DNA of 64,000 nt from Lewinella sp. 4G2. Lineage in GTDB: Bacteria > Bacteroidota > Bacteroidia > Chitinophagales > Saprospiraceae. Each line of letters opens with the position of its first letter. Within the stretch, counting starts at the first letter, position 1. The stretch covers positions 1,736,001 to 1,800,000 of the forward strand of contig NZ_LVWJ02000014.1 in the NCBI RefSeq assembly GCF_001625015.1, read 5' to 3'. The notes beneath the pieces were generated by a model that saw nothing but the letters and a program-made list of their open reading frames with translations, was not told where the DNA came from and did not search any database. Position numbers and translations under genes: made by a program. Positions 24,765 through 33,156 of the stretch are shown here, in pieces.

Positions 24765-25919
24765 ATGAGACTATTTTATGTTATTTGCTGTGCCCTGGTG
24801 GCACAAACGGGCCTCCTTGCCCAAACGCTTGATGCCTCCAACGCCCCGGTGGTGGGGGATTCCTGGCGAGCGGCTTTCCTGGCTACTAGTTTTGGCCGTG
24901 ACGTCGTTGGCCTGCCAACGCCGGGCGAGACGAATGCCACTTTCGATTTCCGCTACCTCGGTAACGAGGCCGTACTGGAAGATGGGACCACACTGCTAAT
25001 GGCCCCGCTGGATAGCCTGGTTTCGATCCGTATTTTTGATGTTCCCACGGCAGCGGATTTCGGTGCCGGCGAAGTAGTTCCAGATTTCCCCGACGGCGCG
25101 GTGGGTACGGATGACGGTATCTTCGAGATTGCCTTTCGCAACCTGGATGATGATAACTTCGAAGCTTCCTTCCTGAACACTTTAGAGGATGGCGTTTACG
25201 GTATCGGCTTCGGCTGCGTGGAAGATGGGGAGTACTTTGATGCCATCACTTTCCCAGAGGACTCGTTGGTGGTTTTGCCCTTCGGCTTAGAAGTGGGCGA
25301 CACGCTGCTTCAGGAGTCGCGGGATACCACGGTAGTTGTAGCTGGTGATACCACCTTTGAAACCCGGATCGTTCGTTTCGAGGTTTTGAGCACGGGCACC
25401 CTCCGCACGCACGAACAGGATTACGCTAATGCAGTGGCGCTGCGCGTATTCTCCTTCGCCGAAACCCGGGAAAGTTTTGGCTTTTTCAGTACGACGACGG
25501 ATAACATCAATTTTTACGTGCCGAATAGTTTTGCGCCGCTGGTTTCCCTATTTCTGGATGAGGAGGTCGACGATGACGGGGAATTGGTAGACCCAACCGT
25601 ACAAATCATCACTTACCTCCCCACCAGCCTTTCCAGTACGGCCGCTGTGGAGCGGGAGCAATTTCAGCTCACAGCTTACCCGAATCCCGTCACCGATGGG
25701 GTAACCGTTGAGTTCAATAGCCAACTGGCCGGAGGGGCCACCGTCAATCTGCTTTCCACCGACGGCCGCCTGGTGGCCAGCCGAGAATATGAAGGCCTCG
25801 TGGCCGGGGTGACCTCGCTGCGTTTCGACGTCCCCGCCCGCGTGGGTAAAGGTACCTACCTGCTACAAATCGAGCAGGGGGGCATGACTACGGCGCGCAC
25901 GGTGATAGTGCAGCGGTAA
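24765..25919 (+). CDS. Secreted protein with type IX sorting domain (type A)
   Basis: This 384-residue exported protein begins with a signal peptide (MRLFYVICCALVAQTGLLAQ). The middle is acidic and beta-rich, with many D/E/T/F residues and no motif that points to an enzyme. The last ~80 residues (LTAYPNPVTDGVTVEF, then STDGRLV, then GTYLLQIEQGG) form the Por/T9SS type A sorting domain, which directs export across the outer membrane and cleavage or anchoring at the surface. A strong hairpin terminator follows the stop codon. The central region may bind a polymer or act as an adhesin, but I cannot assign it. Confidence 0.75.
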   Translation: MRLFYVICCALVAQTGLLAQTLDASNAPVVGDSWRAAFLATSFGRDVVGLPTPGETNATFDFRYLGNEAVLEDGTTLLMAPLDSLVSIRIFDVPTAADFGAGEVVPDFPDGAVGTDDGIFEIAFRNLDDDNFEASFLNTLEDGVYGIGFGCVEDGEYFDAITFPEDSLVVLPFGLEVGDTLLQESRDTTVVVAGDTTFETRIVRFEVLSTGTLRTHEQDYANAVALRVFSFAETRESFGFFSTTTDNINFYVPNSFAPLVSLFLDEEVDDDGELVDPTVQIITYLPTSLSSTAAVEREQFQLTAYPNPVTDGVTVEFNSQLAGGATVNLLSTDGRLVASREYEGLVAGVTSLRFDVPARVGKGTYLLQIEQGGMTTARTVIVQR

Positions 25920-25941
25920 GCTTTTGGCTAAGCTTAAGCTA

Positions 25942-25995
25942 AAGCCGGTCAGCTCAGAGATACATAATCGTACACTGAGTTGGCCGGCTTTTTTA
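25942..25995 (+). terminator. Rho-independent terminator between convergent genes
   Basis: AAGCCGG (25942-25948) pairs with CCGGCTT (25984-25990), extended inside by CTCAG/CTGAG, and is followed by a T-run. It serves the secreted-protein gene on the left and overlaps the stop codon of the minus-strand UbiA-like gene. Confidence 0.8.
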
Positions 25996-26928
25996 ATGCC
26001 CGAAAAATACGGCTGCAACTGCGGCTGCGATGGGCGGGAGGAGGAGTAGACCGTTGACGACTATGGCGTACCAGTCTTCGTCGGTTCTTGAATACGTCAT
26101 AAAAGCTACTGGAATTCCGATTAAATAAGCTGATGCCATTAGCCAAGCTGGATAGATTAAATGCTCCATTTCAACTAGTGTGTATGCAGTTATCGTTGCG
26201 CACGCTAGGAAGAGGAATGGGACAAAAGCTTTTAGCGTTACCGGATAGCTATTGGCGAAAGTCTTCACACCGTGAGAGCGATCTAATTCCACATCCCGTA
26301 AGTCAAAAAGTAACGCTACGGCTAAGCAGAAAAGAAACCTGGTCAAACTAATATTTAGTAATACAAGGTCTGGATGTATATCAAATATCCATCCACCACA
26401 GGGGCCCACCGATAATATATTAGCAATCAGAAGTGGCAGGTGAACGGTCATGATCGTCCAAGCCGTGGCAACAAACACTACTTTTAAGTAGGGTAAGTCT
26501 CGTAACCTTTTCCAACCGGGAATTGGAATGAGGTAAAACGCTGTCAACCCAAATGCTATCGCAAACAGAGGATTTAACGGATCGGTATACCTAAAAATGA
26601 GGAGTCCGGAGATAGCTATGGATATGCACCCCAGTAAAAGTGAACTGTTAGGGTGCCTCTTTACTAACTGGTATCTCTTGGTTTCAGGAAGTTTGGGAGA
26701 TAGCCGAAAGCTTAGAAATCGGTGGAGGGTGTAGACACCGAGAGTAGCAAAAAATAGAGTCAAGAGTGGAGGAAGAATGAATTTTCTTGCGCCTTCCGGC
26801 CACCACGGTTGGTAAACATCTGATGACCTGGCTATTGCCAATGTCCAAAAGCTTAACCCTGCCGCCGCCAGCGCAATCCATACGTGGCCGTAAAACAACC
26901 ATTCTTTGAGGCGGGCGAGTAGTTTCAC
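25993..26928 (-). CDS. UbiA-like polytopic membrane protein
   Basis: This 311-residue integral membrane protein has about eight hydrophobic segments. The loop FDLRDVELDRSHGVKTFA (residues ~213-230) matches the second Asp-rich motif of the UbiA prenyltransferase superfamily. The first motif (NDxxDxxxD) is not present at the expected loop, which reads TLHRFLSFRLS, so classical prenyl transfer is uncertain. Many Bacteroidota carry such reduced UbiA relatives of unknown role. The gene is more AT-rich than its neighbours. It converges with the secreted protein to the left and shares the terminator region with it. Confidence 0.65.
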   Translation of the reverse strand: MKLLARLKEWLFYGHVWIALAAAGLSFWTLAIARSSDVYQPWWPEGARKFILPPLLTLFFATLGVYTLHRFLSFRLSPKLPETKRYQLVKRHPNSSLLLGCISIAISGLLIFRYTDPLNPLFAIAFGLTAFYLIPIPGWKRLRDLPYLKVVFVATAWTIMTVHLPLLIANILSVGPCGGWIFDIHPDLVLLNISLTRFLFCLAVALLFDLRDVELDRSHGVKTFANSYPVTLKAFVPFLFLACATITAYTLVEMEHLIYPAWLMASAYLIGIPVAFMTYSRTDEDWYAIVVNGLLLLPPIAAAVAAVFFGH

Positions 26929-27052
26929 GAATAAATTGCGGGGTTAATGGTGCGCGTTAGCAAAGAAATGAAGAAGGAAACATCCGGTTGCCCGCCACCA
27001 CCAGCTTTTACTTACTTTGGCAAAGTTAATGGCTCAGGATGTGCTGGGGGCG

Positions 27053-27190
27053 ACTGTAGACTACAGACTATAGACTACAGACTACAGACTAATAACCCCC
27101 GGCCGCTCCAGGAACCTCCCATTGTCGCTGCGCTCGGATGGCAGGCCGCCTGGAGAGCCTAATGACTACAGACTAAAGACTACAGACTAA
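27053..27190. repeat. ACTACAGACTA array flanking a CGGCCGCTCC hairpin repeat
   Basis: Short direct units of the form (A)GACTACAGACTATAG occupy 27053-27092 and 27163-27190. Between them, 27098-27162 is a copy of a ~65-bp hairpin repeat that starts CCCGGCCGCTCC and ends with GGAGAGCCT; relatives are at 38283-38347, 43949-44014 and 44053-44120. The array ends two bases before the ATG at 27193. Confidence 0.8.
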
Positions 27191-27192
27191 TC

Positions 27193-27744
27193 ATGTCCAC
27201 ATTCTCTTTCCTCCTGGAAGGCTTCCGCAATCTCCGCACCACGGGCACCTTCACCCGCTCCAGCCCCGCGCTCTGCCGGGCGGCTATTGACCGGATCGAC
27301 TTCCCGGCAGCCAAAGTGATCGTAGAGTTGGGGGCCGGAGATGGCGTCATTACCAAACACATTCTGGAAAGACTGCCCGCCGATGGAAAGGTGATCGCCT
27401 TCGAAGTCAGTCCGGATCTGTGCGACGATATGCGGGCCCTCAATGACCCCCGCCTCATTGTCGCCCAGGACAGCGCCGAAAACATCCGCCACTACCTCGA
27501 CCAGATCGGTGCGGACAAAGCCGACCACATCGTATCCGCCATTCCCTTCGCCGCTTTGCCGGAGGATTTGGGGAAAAGTATCGTCCGCGCGGCAAAAGAC
27601 ACTCTTCGGCCCGGCGGCTGCTACAACCAGGTGCACTACAGCCTGAAGACCAAGAGTTATTACGAAGACGCCTTCGGGGAAGTAGAGACCAAGCGGGTGT
27701 GGGCGAATTTGCCGCCGGCTTGGGTGCTTTACTGTATGCGATAG
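27193..27744 (+). CDS. Small class I SAM-dependent methyltransferase, phospholipid-methyltransferase-like
   Basis: This 183-residue cytoplasmic methyltransferase has its AdoMet-binding motif at VIVELGAGDGVIT (residues ~45-57), an acidic ribose-binding residue in VIAFEVSP, and a later NxVHYSLK region after RPGG. The N-terminus (MSTFSFLLEGFRNLRTTGTF, then SSPALCRAAI) resembles bacterial phospholipid N-methyltransferase (PmtA-like) and rRNA adenine dimethylase relatives. The short length favours the phospholipid or small-molecule group. The substrate is uncertain. A palindromic repeat lies directly after the stop codon and may act as the transcript end. Confidence 0.65.
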   Translation: MSTFSFLLEGFRNLRTTGTFTRSSPALCRAAIDRIDFPAAKVIVELGAGDGVITKHILERLPADGKVIAFEVSPDLCDDMRALNDPRLIVAQDSAENIRHYLDQIGADKADHIVSAIPFAALPEDLGKSIVRAAKDTLRPGGCYNQVHYSLKTKSYYEDAFGEVETKRVWANLPPAWVLYCMR

Positions 27745-27748
27745 TATC

Positions 27749-27811
27749 GGTGCTTTGGTGCTTTGGGCTGCCGCGCGTTGGAGGTGCGGCAGCCCAAAGC
27801 ACTAAAGCACC
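27749..27811. repeat. 63-bp palindromic repeat, GGTGCTTTGG family
   Basis: The arms are GGTGCTTTGGTGCTTTGGGC and its near reverse complement, with inner GCTGCCGC/GCGGCAGC. It is a shorter relative of the element at 23155-23233. It begins five bases after the methyltransferase stop codon. Confidence 0.8.
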
Positions 27812-27845
27812 AAGCCCCCCTTCCCAACTGCAAGCCAACAGAAAA

Positions 27846-30686
27846 ATGCGTTCCCTAGTCCTAATCTGCACCCTATCCTTCCTCTGCACCCGCGCCAGCG
27901 CCCAGATCGGCCTTCACCCGCCCGCCGTGGACTGGCAGCAATTAACGACGGACGAGGGCAACGTGATCTACCCCAAAGGATTTGAAGCCCGGGCCCAGCG
28001 CGTCGCCAATATCATGGCCGCCATGCGCGCCAAGCAGGCGGGGACGGTGGGAGACCAGCACTATAAATTCGACCTCATCCTCCAGACGCCGAACACGACC
28101 ATCAACGGCTACGTGGCCCTGGCGCCGTTTCGCTCGGAGTTTTTCCTGACGCCGCCCCAGCAACCCAACCTGTTAAGTAATATGGACTGGGTGGACCTCC
28201 TCACCATCCACGAATTTCGCCACGTACAGCAAAACTCCAACGAGCGGCGGGGGCTGACGCGGCTGGCCTCCTACCTCGCCGGGCAACAATCCTGGGCCGG
28301 GATTAGCTTTTTTGCCACCCCCAACTGGTATTCCGAAGGCGACGCCGTCGTGATGGAAACCGCCCTCACCGAAGCCGGCCGTGGCAGAACGCCCGCCTTC
28401 AGCGCCACCCTGCGCAGCTTGCTCGACGAGGGGATTATGTACAACTACACCCGCAGCCGGAACAACAGCCTGAAACGGAACATCCCCGACCACTACCGCT
28501 ACGGCTACAACACCATCACCTACGCCCGCCAGGAATTTGGCTACGACATCTGGAAGCGGCCCCTCCACGTCGGGACGGCATGGGCCGGGCTCCTCTATCC
28601 CTTCAGCCAGGCCCTAAAACGCGGGACTGGCCTCGGCACCCGCAAAATGTACCGCGCCGCCCTCGAGGATTTGCGCGACCGGCAGGAAGAAGACCTCGCC
28701 CAACGCGGAACCATTGTGGGAGGCGAAACCATCAGCCGCCAACGGCGTGCCGTAACCGATTACACTTACCCCATCGTAACTGGAAACGGTAACCTCCTGG
28801 CCCTACGCTCTGGCTTCCAGCACATCCCCCAGGTCGTCCGGATCGACCCCGCCACCGGAAAGGAAGAGGTAGTGATGACGATGGGCATCCAACGGGAATC
28901 CTTCTTCCACGCCCGTGGCGACCAGATCGTGTGGATGGAGAACCGCAACGACCCGCGCTACACCAACGAGAGTTTTAGCGACGTATTTATCTACAATTAT
29001 AAACTGGACCGCAAGGCCCGCCTCTCCCGTAACCAGCGCTACTTCGCTCCCTCCCTGAACGCTGACGGGACGCGGATCGTCGCCGTGGAAGAAGACGTTC
29101 AGGCCGGAGAGCTGGCCCTGGTCATCCTTTCCGCCGGCAACGGTAGCGTGCTGCAACGGATCAAGGTTGACGCCAATAGCGCCGCATTGCCCCAATTCTC
29201 CCCGGACGGCCAGTGGGTCTACTACTACGAAAAGGGATTCGATGGGACGGCCATCGCCGCCATCAACCTCGCCAGCGAAGAATACCAGATCATCAAACCG
29301 GCCACCCACGAAGCTCTAGGTAACTTTCACGTGACGGCGACCAACGATATCGTCTACAGCAGTGGTCGCGATGGCGTCGATAATGTGTACGTCCTCAACC
29401 CAAGCAACGGGAAGTACCGGCAACTGACCAACGTCCGCATCGGCGCGGAATTTCCTTTCCTTGCCGCCAACGGTGATTTGTATTATTCCGAAGCCCACTC
29501 GTCCGGCCGCCAACTCAAGCTGCTGAAGGGGGACGCGGTATCGAAATCGGGCCGATCACCCGTCGGCGTAAACCCGGCGGGCCCCAGTGTTTTCGAACGG
29601 CCATATTCGTGGGGGGCGGACGCTTACCCTTTGCTGGATAGCGTTCCCGACCGCACCTATCCCTCCATGGATATCAGCGACAACCTGAGTGGTATTCGCC
29701 TGCATTCCTGGAGTATTCTGGCGGACGCCGCCAACCCCGGTTTTGGGATTGAGGCGAGCAATGCCCTCAACACGATTTCGGCAACTGCTATTGCCAGGTA
29801 CAACTGGAACGAGGAGCGCGTCCAGACCAACGCGGAGGTGAGCTACGGTGGGCTTTTCCCCGTGCTGACAGCTGGTGCGCGCTTCATCGATCGCAATTTC
29901 GACGTGTTGGTAGTCACCGATTCCCTAATTGGCACCAGGCGCCGTAGCGTTGATCAATTGGATGGCTACCTCACCGCCTCCGTCCCGCTGAACTGGACGG
30001 CCAGCGAATACCTTTTCGCCCTCCGGCCCAGCTTGGGCGTTACCCGCGTAGGCCTTTCCGGCGATTCTCCCGATTCCGATCTGCCGGCCAGTTTTGGCTA
30101 CACGACCGCGCGGCTGGACCTCAACGCACAGCGCCGCCGCGCCCGCCAGCAAGTCCATACCCGCCTCGGCTTCACGGGCCTGTTGGAGTTACGAAAGACC
30201 ATCAGTGGCGACGATTTAGGCCAGGCTTTCCGCTTCAATACGCGCCTGTGGTTACCCGGCGTAGCCCGCACCCACGGCGTCCGCCTGGATTTTGATTTCC
30301 AGCGTGAAGACGGGCAGAACCCCTACCAATTCCCGGATTTCTTCCGCTACAGCCGCGGCTACAGCGTGGGCGTATCCGACCGGGTCTGGCGCTTCAGCGG
30401 CAATTACGAACTGCCCGTCTGGCATCCGGATTTCGGTTTCGCCGGCCTCTACTACCTCCGCCGCGTCCGCCTGAATGCTTTTCTGGATTACGGCAAATAC
30501 AGCATCACCCGGCTGGATACCCAGACCATGGCCTCCACCGGCGTAGAGTTCTACTTCGATCACATTTTCTTCAACGTAGCCCCCGTCAGCGTAGGCTTCC
30601 GTTTCTCCTACCTGTTGGAAGACGACATCTACCGCAACGAAGCGGGTAGTCTGAATTTTGACTTTACGGTGGGGCAGCGGTTTTGA
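27846..30686 (+). CDS. Exported gluzincin-like/TolB-propeller/outer-membrane barrel protein
   Basis: This 946-residue exported protein starts at the ATG at 27846 with a signal peptide (MRSLVLICTLSF, ending TRASAQ). Residues ~120-180 contain H122EFRH126, a HExxH zinc site, and further on PNWYSEGDA, whose Glu may be the third ligand as in gluzincin peptidases. The middle (~300-580) has TolB/WD40-like blades (RIDPATGKEEV, FSPDGQWVYY, VYSSGRDGVDNVYVL). The last ~330 residues alternate polar and aromatic residues and end in Phe, like an Omp85-related surface barrel. It is probably a surface-anchored protease or processing factor. A start at 27699 would run through the palindrome and was rejected. 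Confidence 0.7.
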   Translation: MRSLVLICTLSFLCTRASAQIGLHPPAVDWQQLTTDEGNVIYPKGFEARAQRVANIMAAMRAKQAGTVGDQHYKFDLILQTPNTTINGYVALAPFRSEFFLTPPQQPNLLSNMDWVDLLTIHEFRHVQQNSNERRGLTRLASYLAGQQSWAGISFFATPNWYSEGDAVVMETALTEAGRGRTPAFSATLRSLLDEGIMYNYTRSRNNSLKRNIPDHYRYGYNTITYARQEFGYDIWKRPLHVGTAWAGLLYPFSQALKRGTGLGTRKMYRAALEDLRDRQEEDLAQRGTIVGGETISRQRRAVTDYTYPIVTGNGNLLALRSGFQHIPQVVRIDPATGKEEVVMTMGIQRESFFHARGDQIVWMENRNDPRYTNESFSDVFIYNYKLDRKARLSRNQRYFAPSLNADGTRIVAVEEDVQAGELALVILSAGNGSVLQRIKVDANSAALPQFSPDGQWVYYYEKGFDGTAIAAINLASEEYQIIKPATHEALGNFHVTATNDIVYSSGRDGVDNVYVLNPSNGKYRQLTNVRIGAEFPFLAANGDLYYSEAHSSGRQLKLLKGDAVSKSGRSPVGVNPAGPSVFERPYSWGADAYPLLDSVPDRTYPSMDISDNLSGIRLHSWSILADAANPGFGIEASNALNTISATAIARYNWNEERVQTNAEVSYGGLFPVLTAGARFIDRNFDVLVVTDSLIGTRRRSVDQLDGYLTASVPLNWTASEYLFALRPSLGVTRVGLSGDSPDSDLPASFGYTTARLDLNAQRRRARQQVHTRLGFTGLLELRKTISGDDLGQAFRFNTRLWLPGVARTHGVRLDFDFQREDGQNPYQFPDFFRYSRGYSVGVSDRVWRFSGNYELPVWHPDFGFAGLYYLRRVRLNAFLDYGKYSITRLDTQTMASTGVEFYFDHIFFNVAPVSVGFRFSYLLEDDIYRNEAGSLNFDFTVGQRF

Positions 30687-30708
30687 GGGGAGTAAATTCC
30701 ACGGCCAA

Positions 30709-30850
30709 CCGGACGCTCGCAGGAGCTCACCTCTTGCTGCGCGCGAGTTGACCACGCTACGAGGTCCTAATAGGAGACAACTTTCTCAATTAACTACCGA
30801 ATCCTAAAGTCCTCGTGGCGTCCGACGCAGGAGGTCCCGCGAGCGTCCGG
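30709..30850. repeat. 142-bp element with 12-bp terminal inverted repeats, copy 1
   Basis: It begins CCGGACGCTCGC and ends with the exact reverse complement GCGAGCGTCCGG. The two arms remain partly complementary further in (TACGAGGTCC against GGTCCTCGTGG), with an AT-rich centre. Near-identical copies are at 30898-31040 and 38427-38568. No coding frame is inside. Confidence 0.85.
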
Positions 30851-30897
30851 CTGAAAAAGACGATAGAAGTTAGAATTTAGATTTTAGATGGCGGAGG

Positions 30898-31040
30898 CCG
30901 GACCCTCGCAGGAGCTCACCTCTTGCTGCGCGCGAGCTGACCAAGCTACGAGGTCCTAATAGGAGACAACTTTCTCAATTAACTACCGAATCCTAAGGTC
31001 CTCGTGGCGTCCGACGGTAGGAGGTCCCGCGAGCGTCCGG
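30898..31040. repeat. 142-bp element with terminal inverted repeats, copy 2
   Basis: This is the same element as at 30709-30850 in the same orientation, separated from it by 47 bp. The left terminus has one mismatch (CCGGACCCTCGC). It is followed by an ACTATAGACTA array (31051-31090) whose last unit contains the stop codon of odhB. Confidence 0.85.
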
Positions 31041-31050
31041 CCTGACCGGT

Positions 31051-31090
31051 ACTATAGACTACAGACTATAGACTATAGACTCAAGACTAC
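31051..31090. repeat. ACTATAGACTACAG array
   Basis: These are short direct repeats of ACTATAGACTACAG type. The odhB stop codon (CTA on the plus strand, 31087-31089) lies within the last GACTA unit. Confidence 0.7.
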
Positions 31091-32370
31091 AATCCCATCA
31101 ACAACAAAGTAGGATCCTCCAACAACTGCTTCACCTTCACCAAAAACGTCACCGAGCTCGATCCGTCAATTACCCGGTGGTCGTAGCTCAGGGCGAGGTA
31201 CATCATGGGGCGGATCTCCACCTTACCGTCGATGGCGACGGGGCGCTGGATGATGTTGTGCATCCCGAGGATGGCACTCTGCGGGCGGTTGATGATCGGG
31301 GTGGAAAGCATGGAGCCGAACACGCCACCGTTGGTGATCGTGAACGTTCCGCCGCTCATCTCCTCGATGCTCAGCTTGTTATTCCGGGCGCGGCCGGCGA
31401 GGTCCTTTAGCTTGGATTCGATCTCCGAGAAGTGGAGCGATTCGATGTTCGCGATCGGCGGCACGACGAGGCCCGTCGGGGTGCTCACCGCGAAGCTGAT
31501 GTCCACGTAATCGTGGTAGATCAGGCTCTTGCCGTCTTCGCCGATGTGGGCGTTTACGTCCGGCATCTCCATGAGCGCCTGGGCGCAGGCCTTGGCGAAA
31601 ATGGACATGAAGCCCAGCTTCACGCCGTACTTCTCCACGAATTTCTCCTGTACTTTTTTGCGCAGCGCCATCACTTCGCTGAGGTCCACCTCATTAAAGG
31701 TCGTCAGCATCGCCGTTTCATTCTTGGCTTCCACGAGGCGGCTGGCGATCGTGCGGCGCATGCGGCTCATCTTTTCCGTCCGGGTTTCCCGGCTAAACGA
31801 GCTACTACCAGCGGAGGGCGCGGCTACTTTTCCAGTTCCCGTCGCTTTTGCAGCTGCGGGCGCTGCCGCAGGTGCGGGGGAAGATGGAGCGGGGGCAGCG
31901 GCGGCCTTCTGGGCGTCCTCCTTAGTGATGCGGCCATCCCGGCCAGTCCCGTTGACGGAAGCAGCGTCGACGCCGGCCTCCCGGAGGATCTTGCCCGCGG
32001 CGGGGCTGGGCGTACCGGAGGCATAAGTGGCTTCCTTGGCGGAAGCGGCTGGTGCAGGGGCGGATTCCTTAGCGGGGGCCGGGGCGTCCGTCTTCTTATC
32101 CTCAGCTTTGGGGGCGGCGCCACCACCGGTATCGGACGTGTCGATCTTGGCCACCAGGGCACCGATCTCCAAATCATCCCCTTCCGCGGCGACGTGCACG
32201 ATCCGGCCGGCGGCTTCGGCGGGGAATTCCAGCGTAGCCTTATCGGATTCAAATTCACAGATGGGCTCGTCCAACTCCACGTACTCCCCGTCGGCCTTCA
32301 GCCATTCAGAAAGGGTTACTTCAGTGACGGATTCCCCAATAACGGGAACTTTCATTTCGACGATGCTCAT
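31087..32370 (-). CDS. odhB: Dihydrolipoyllysine-residue succinyltransferase (E2 of 2-oxoglutarate dehydrogenase)
   Basis: This is the E2 core of the 2-oxoglutarate dehydrogenase complex, which transfers succinyl groups from lipoamide to CoA in the citric acid cycle. Residues 1-77 form one lipoyl domain with Lys44 in ESDKATLEF. An Ala/Pro/Lys-rich linker follows (~78-115), then the peripheral subunit-binding domain ([13 protein letters not shown] to [10 protein letters not shown]), a second Ala/Pro linker, and the catalytic domain with [10 protein letters not shown] near the C-terminus. The second linker encodes one of the dispersed 18-mers in frame (31858-31875). The E1 gene (sucA) is not visible in the window. 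A TACCTTTGC box lies 64 bp upstream of the start. Confidence 0.92.
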   Translation of the reverse strand: MSIVEMKVPVIGESVTEVTLSEWLKADGEYVELDEPICEFESDKATLEFPAEAAGRIVHVAAEGDDLEIGALVAKIDTSDTGGGAAPKAEDKKTDAPAPAKESAPAPAASAKEATYASGTPSPAAGKILREAGVDAASVNGTGRDGRITKEDAQKAAAAPAPSSPAPAAAPAAAKATGTGKVAAPSAGSSSFSRETRTEKMSRMRRTIASRLVEAKNETAMLTTFNEVDLSEVMALRKKVQEKFVEKYGVKLGFMSIFAKACAQALMEMPDVNAHIGEDGKSLIYHDYVDISFAVSTPTGLVVPPIANIESLHFSEIESKLKDLAGRARNNKLSIEEMSGGTFTITNGGVFGSMLSTPIINRPQSAILGMHNIIQRPVAIDGKVEIRPMMYLALSYDHRVIDGSSSVTFLVKVKQLLEDPTLLLMGL

Positions 32371-32433
32371 GCTGGATAGTGTTCGGTTGGTTGGTAAGTT
32401 GGCTCTCTAACGCGGCGTAGCGCAGGAGGTTGG

Positions 32434-32441
32434 CAAAGGTA
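32434..32441 (-). promoter_or_regulatory. Candidate -7 box for odhB
   Basis: On the minus strand this reads TACCTTTG followed by C, an exact match to TAnnTTTGC. It lies 64 bp before the odhB start. No clear -33 element was identified. Confidence 0.45.
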
Positions 32442-32511
32442 CACCTTCACGCCAATTTGTTACCCCGCGTTTCCACGGCGTTCACAGGTTTTAGGGCATC
32501 GAATATTCAGG

Positions 32512-33085
32512 TTTCGCAGGAGTAGGGGAGGTTGGGGAGGAGGAGAGGCCTCCGGCGGTTTCAGACAAATTGTTCCGGAGGGACAAGCTGGTTAGCCTGG
32601 GGTCAAGGAGGCCAACGGCCGAACGACCCCAGGTTTTCGTTTGTCCCCAGGTTTTCGTTTTGCCCCGGAGGGGTACACCTCGTAGCCCGGGGTTAACGGC
32701 GTAGCCGTCTCGCCCCGGGTTTTCGTTCCATCCCCGGTTTTCGTTCTATCCCCGGGTTTGGGATTTCGTAATCAGGTTTCGCAGGATTAGGGGAGGTTGG
32801 GGAGGAGGAGAGGCCTCCGGCGGTTTCAGACAAATTGTCCCGGAGGGACAAGCTGGTTAGCCTGGGGTCAAGGAGGCCAACGGCCGAACGACCCCAGGTT
32901 TTCGTTTGTCCCCAGGTTTTCGTTTTGCCCCGGAGGGGTACACCTCGTAGCCCGGGGTTAACGGCGTAGCCGTCTCGCCCCGGGTTTTCGTTCCATCCCC
33001 GGTTTTCGTTCCATCCCCGGTTTTCGTTCCATCCCCGGGTTTGGGATTTCGTAATCAGGTTTCGCAGGAGTAGGGGAGGTTGGGG
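32512..33085. repeat. 265/283-bp tandem repeat, two copies plus a partial third
   Basis: Copies start at the word TTTCGCAGG at 32512, 32777 and 33060. The second copy is 18 bp longer because of one additional TTTTCGTTCCATCCCCGG unit. Each copy contains GGGGAGGTTGGGGAGGAGG, a CCTGGGGTCAAGGAGGCC stretch and a series of TTTTCGTT units. The minus-strand frame across it only reads the repeat (NENRGWNENRGW) and is not a gene. The rest of the 32371-33156 spacer holds the odhB promoter and an ACTACCCAACTAC array next to the protease stop codon. Confidence 0.85.
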
Positions 33086-33156
33086 AGGAGGAGAGGCGAT
33101 TGTCACTTCCAAGGCCCTACCCGACTAAGCTACTACCCAACTACAATACTACCCAA

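Noticed and set aside
32693-33112. 139-residue minus-strand frame with NENRGWNENRGW repeats
   Set aside because: It only reads through the tandem DNA repeat; there is no start context and no family.
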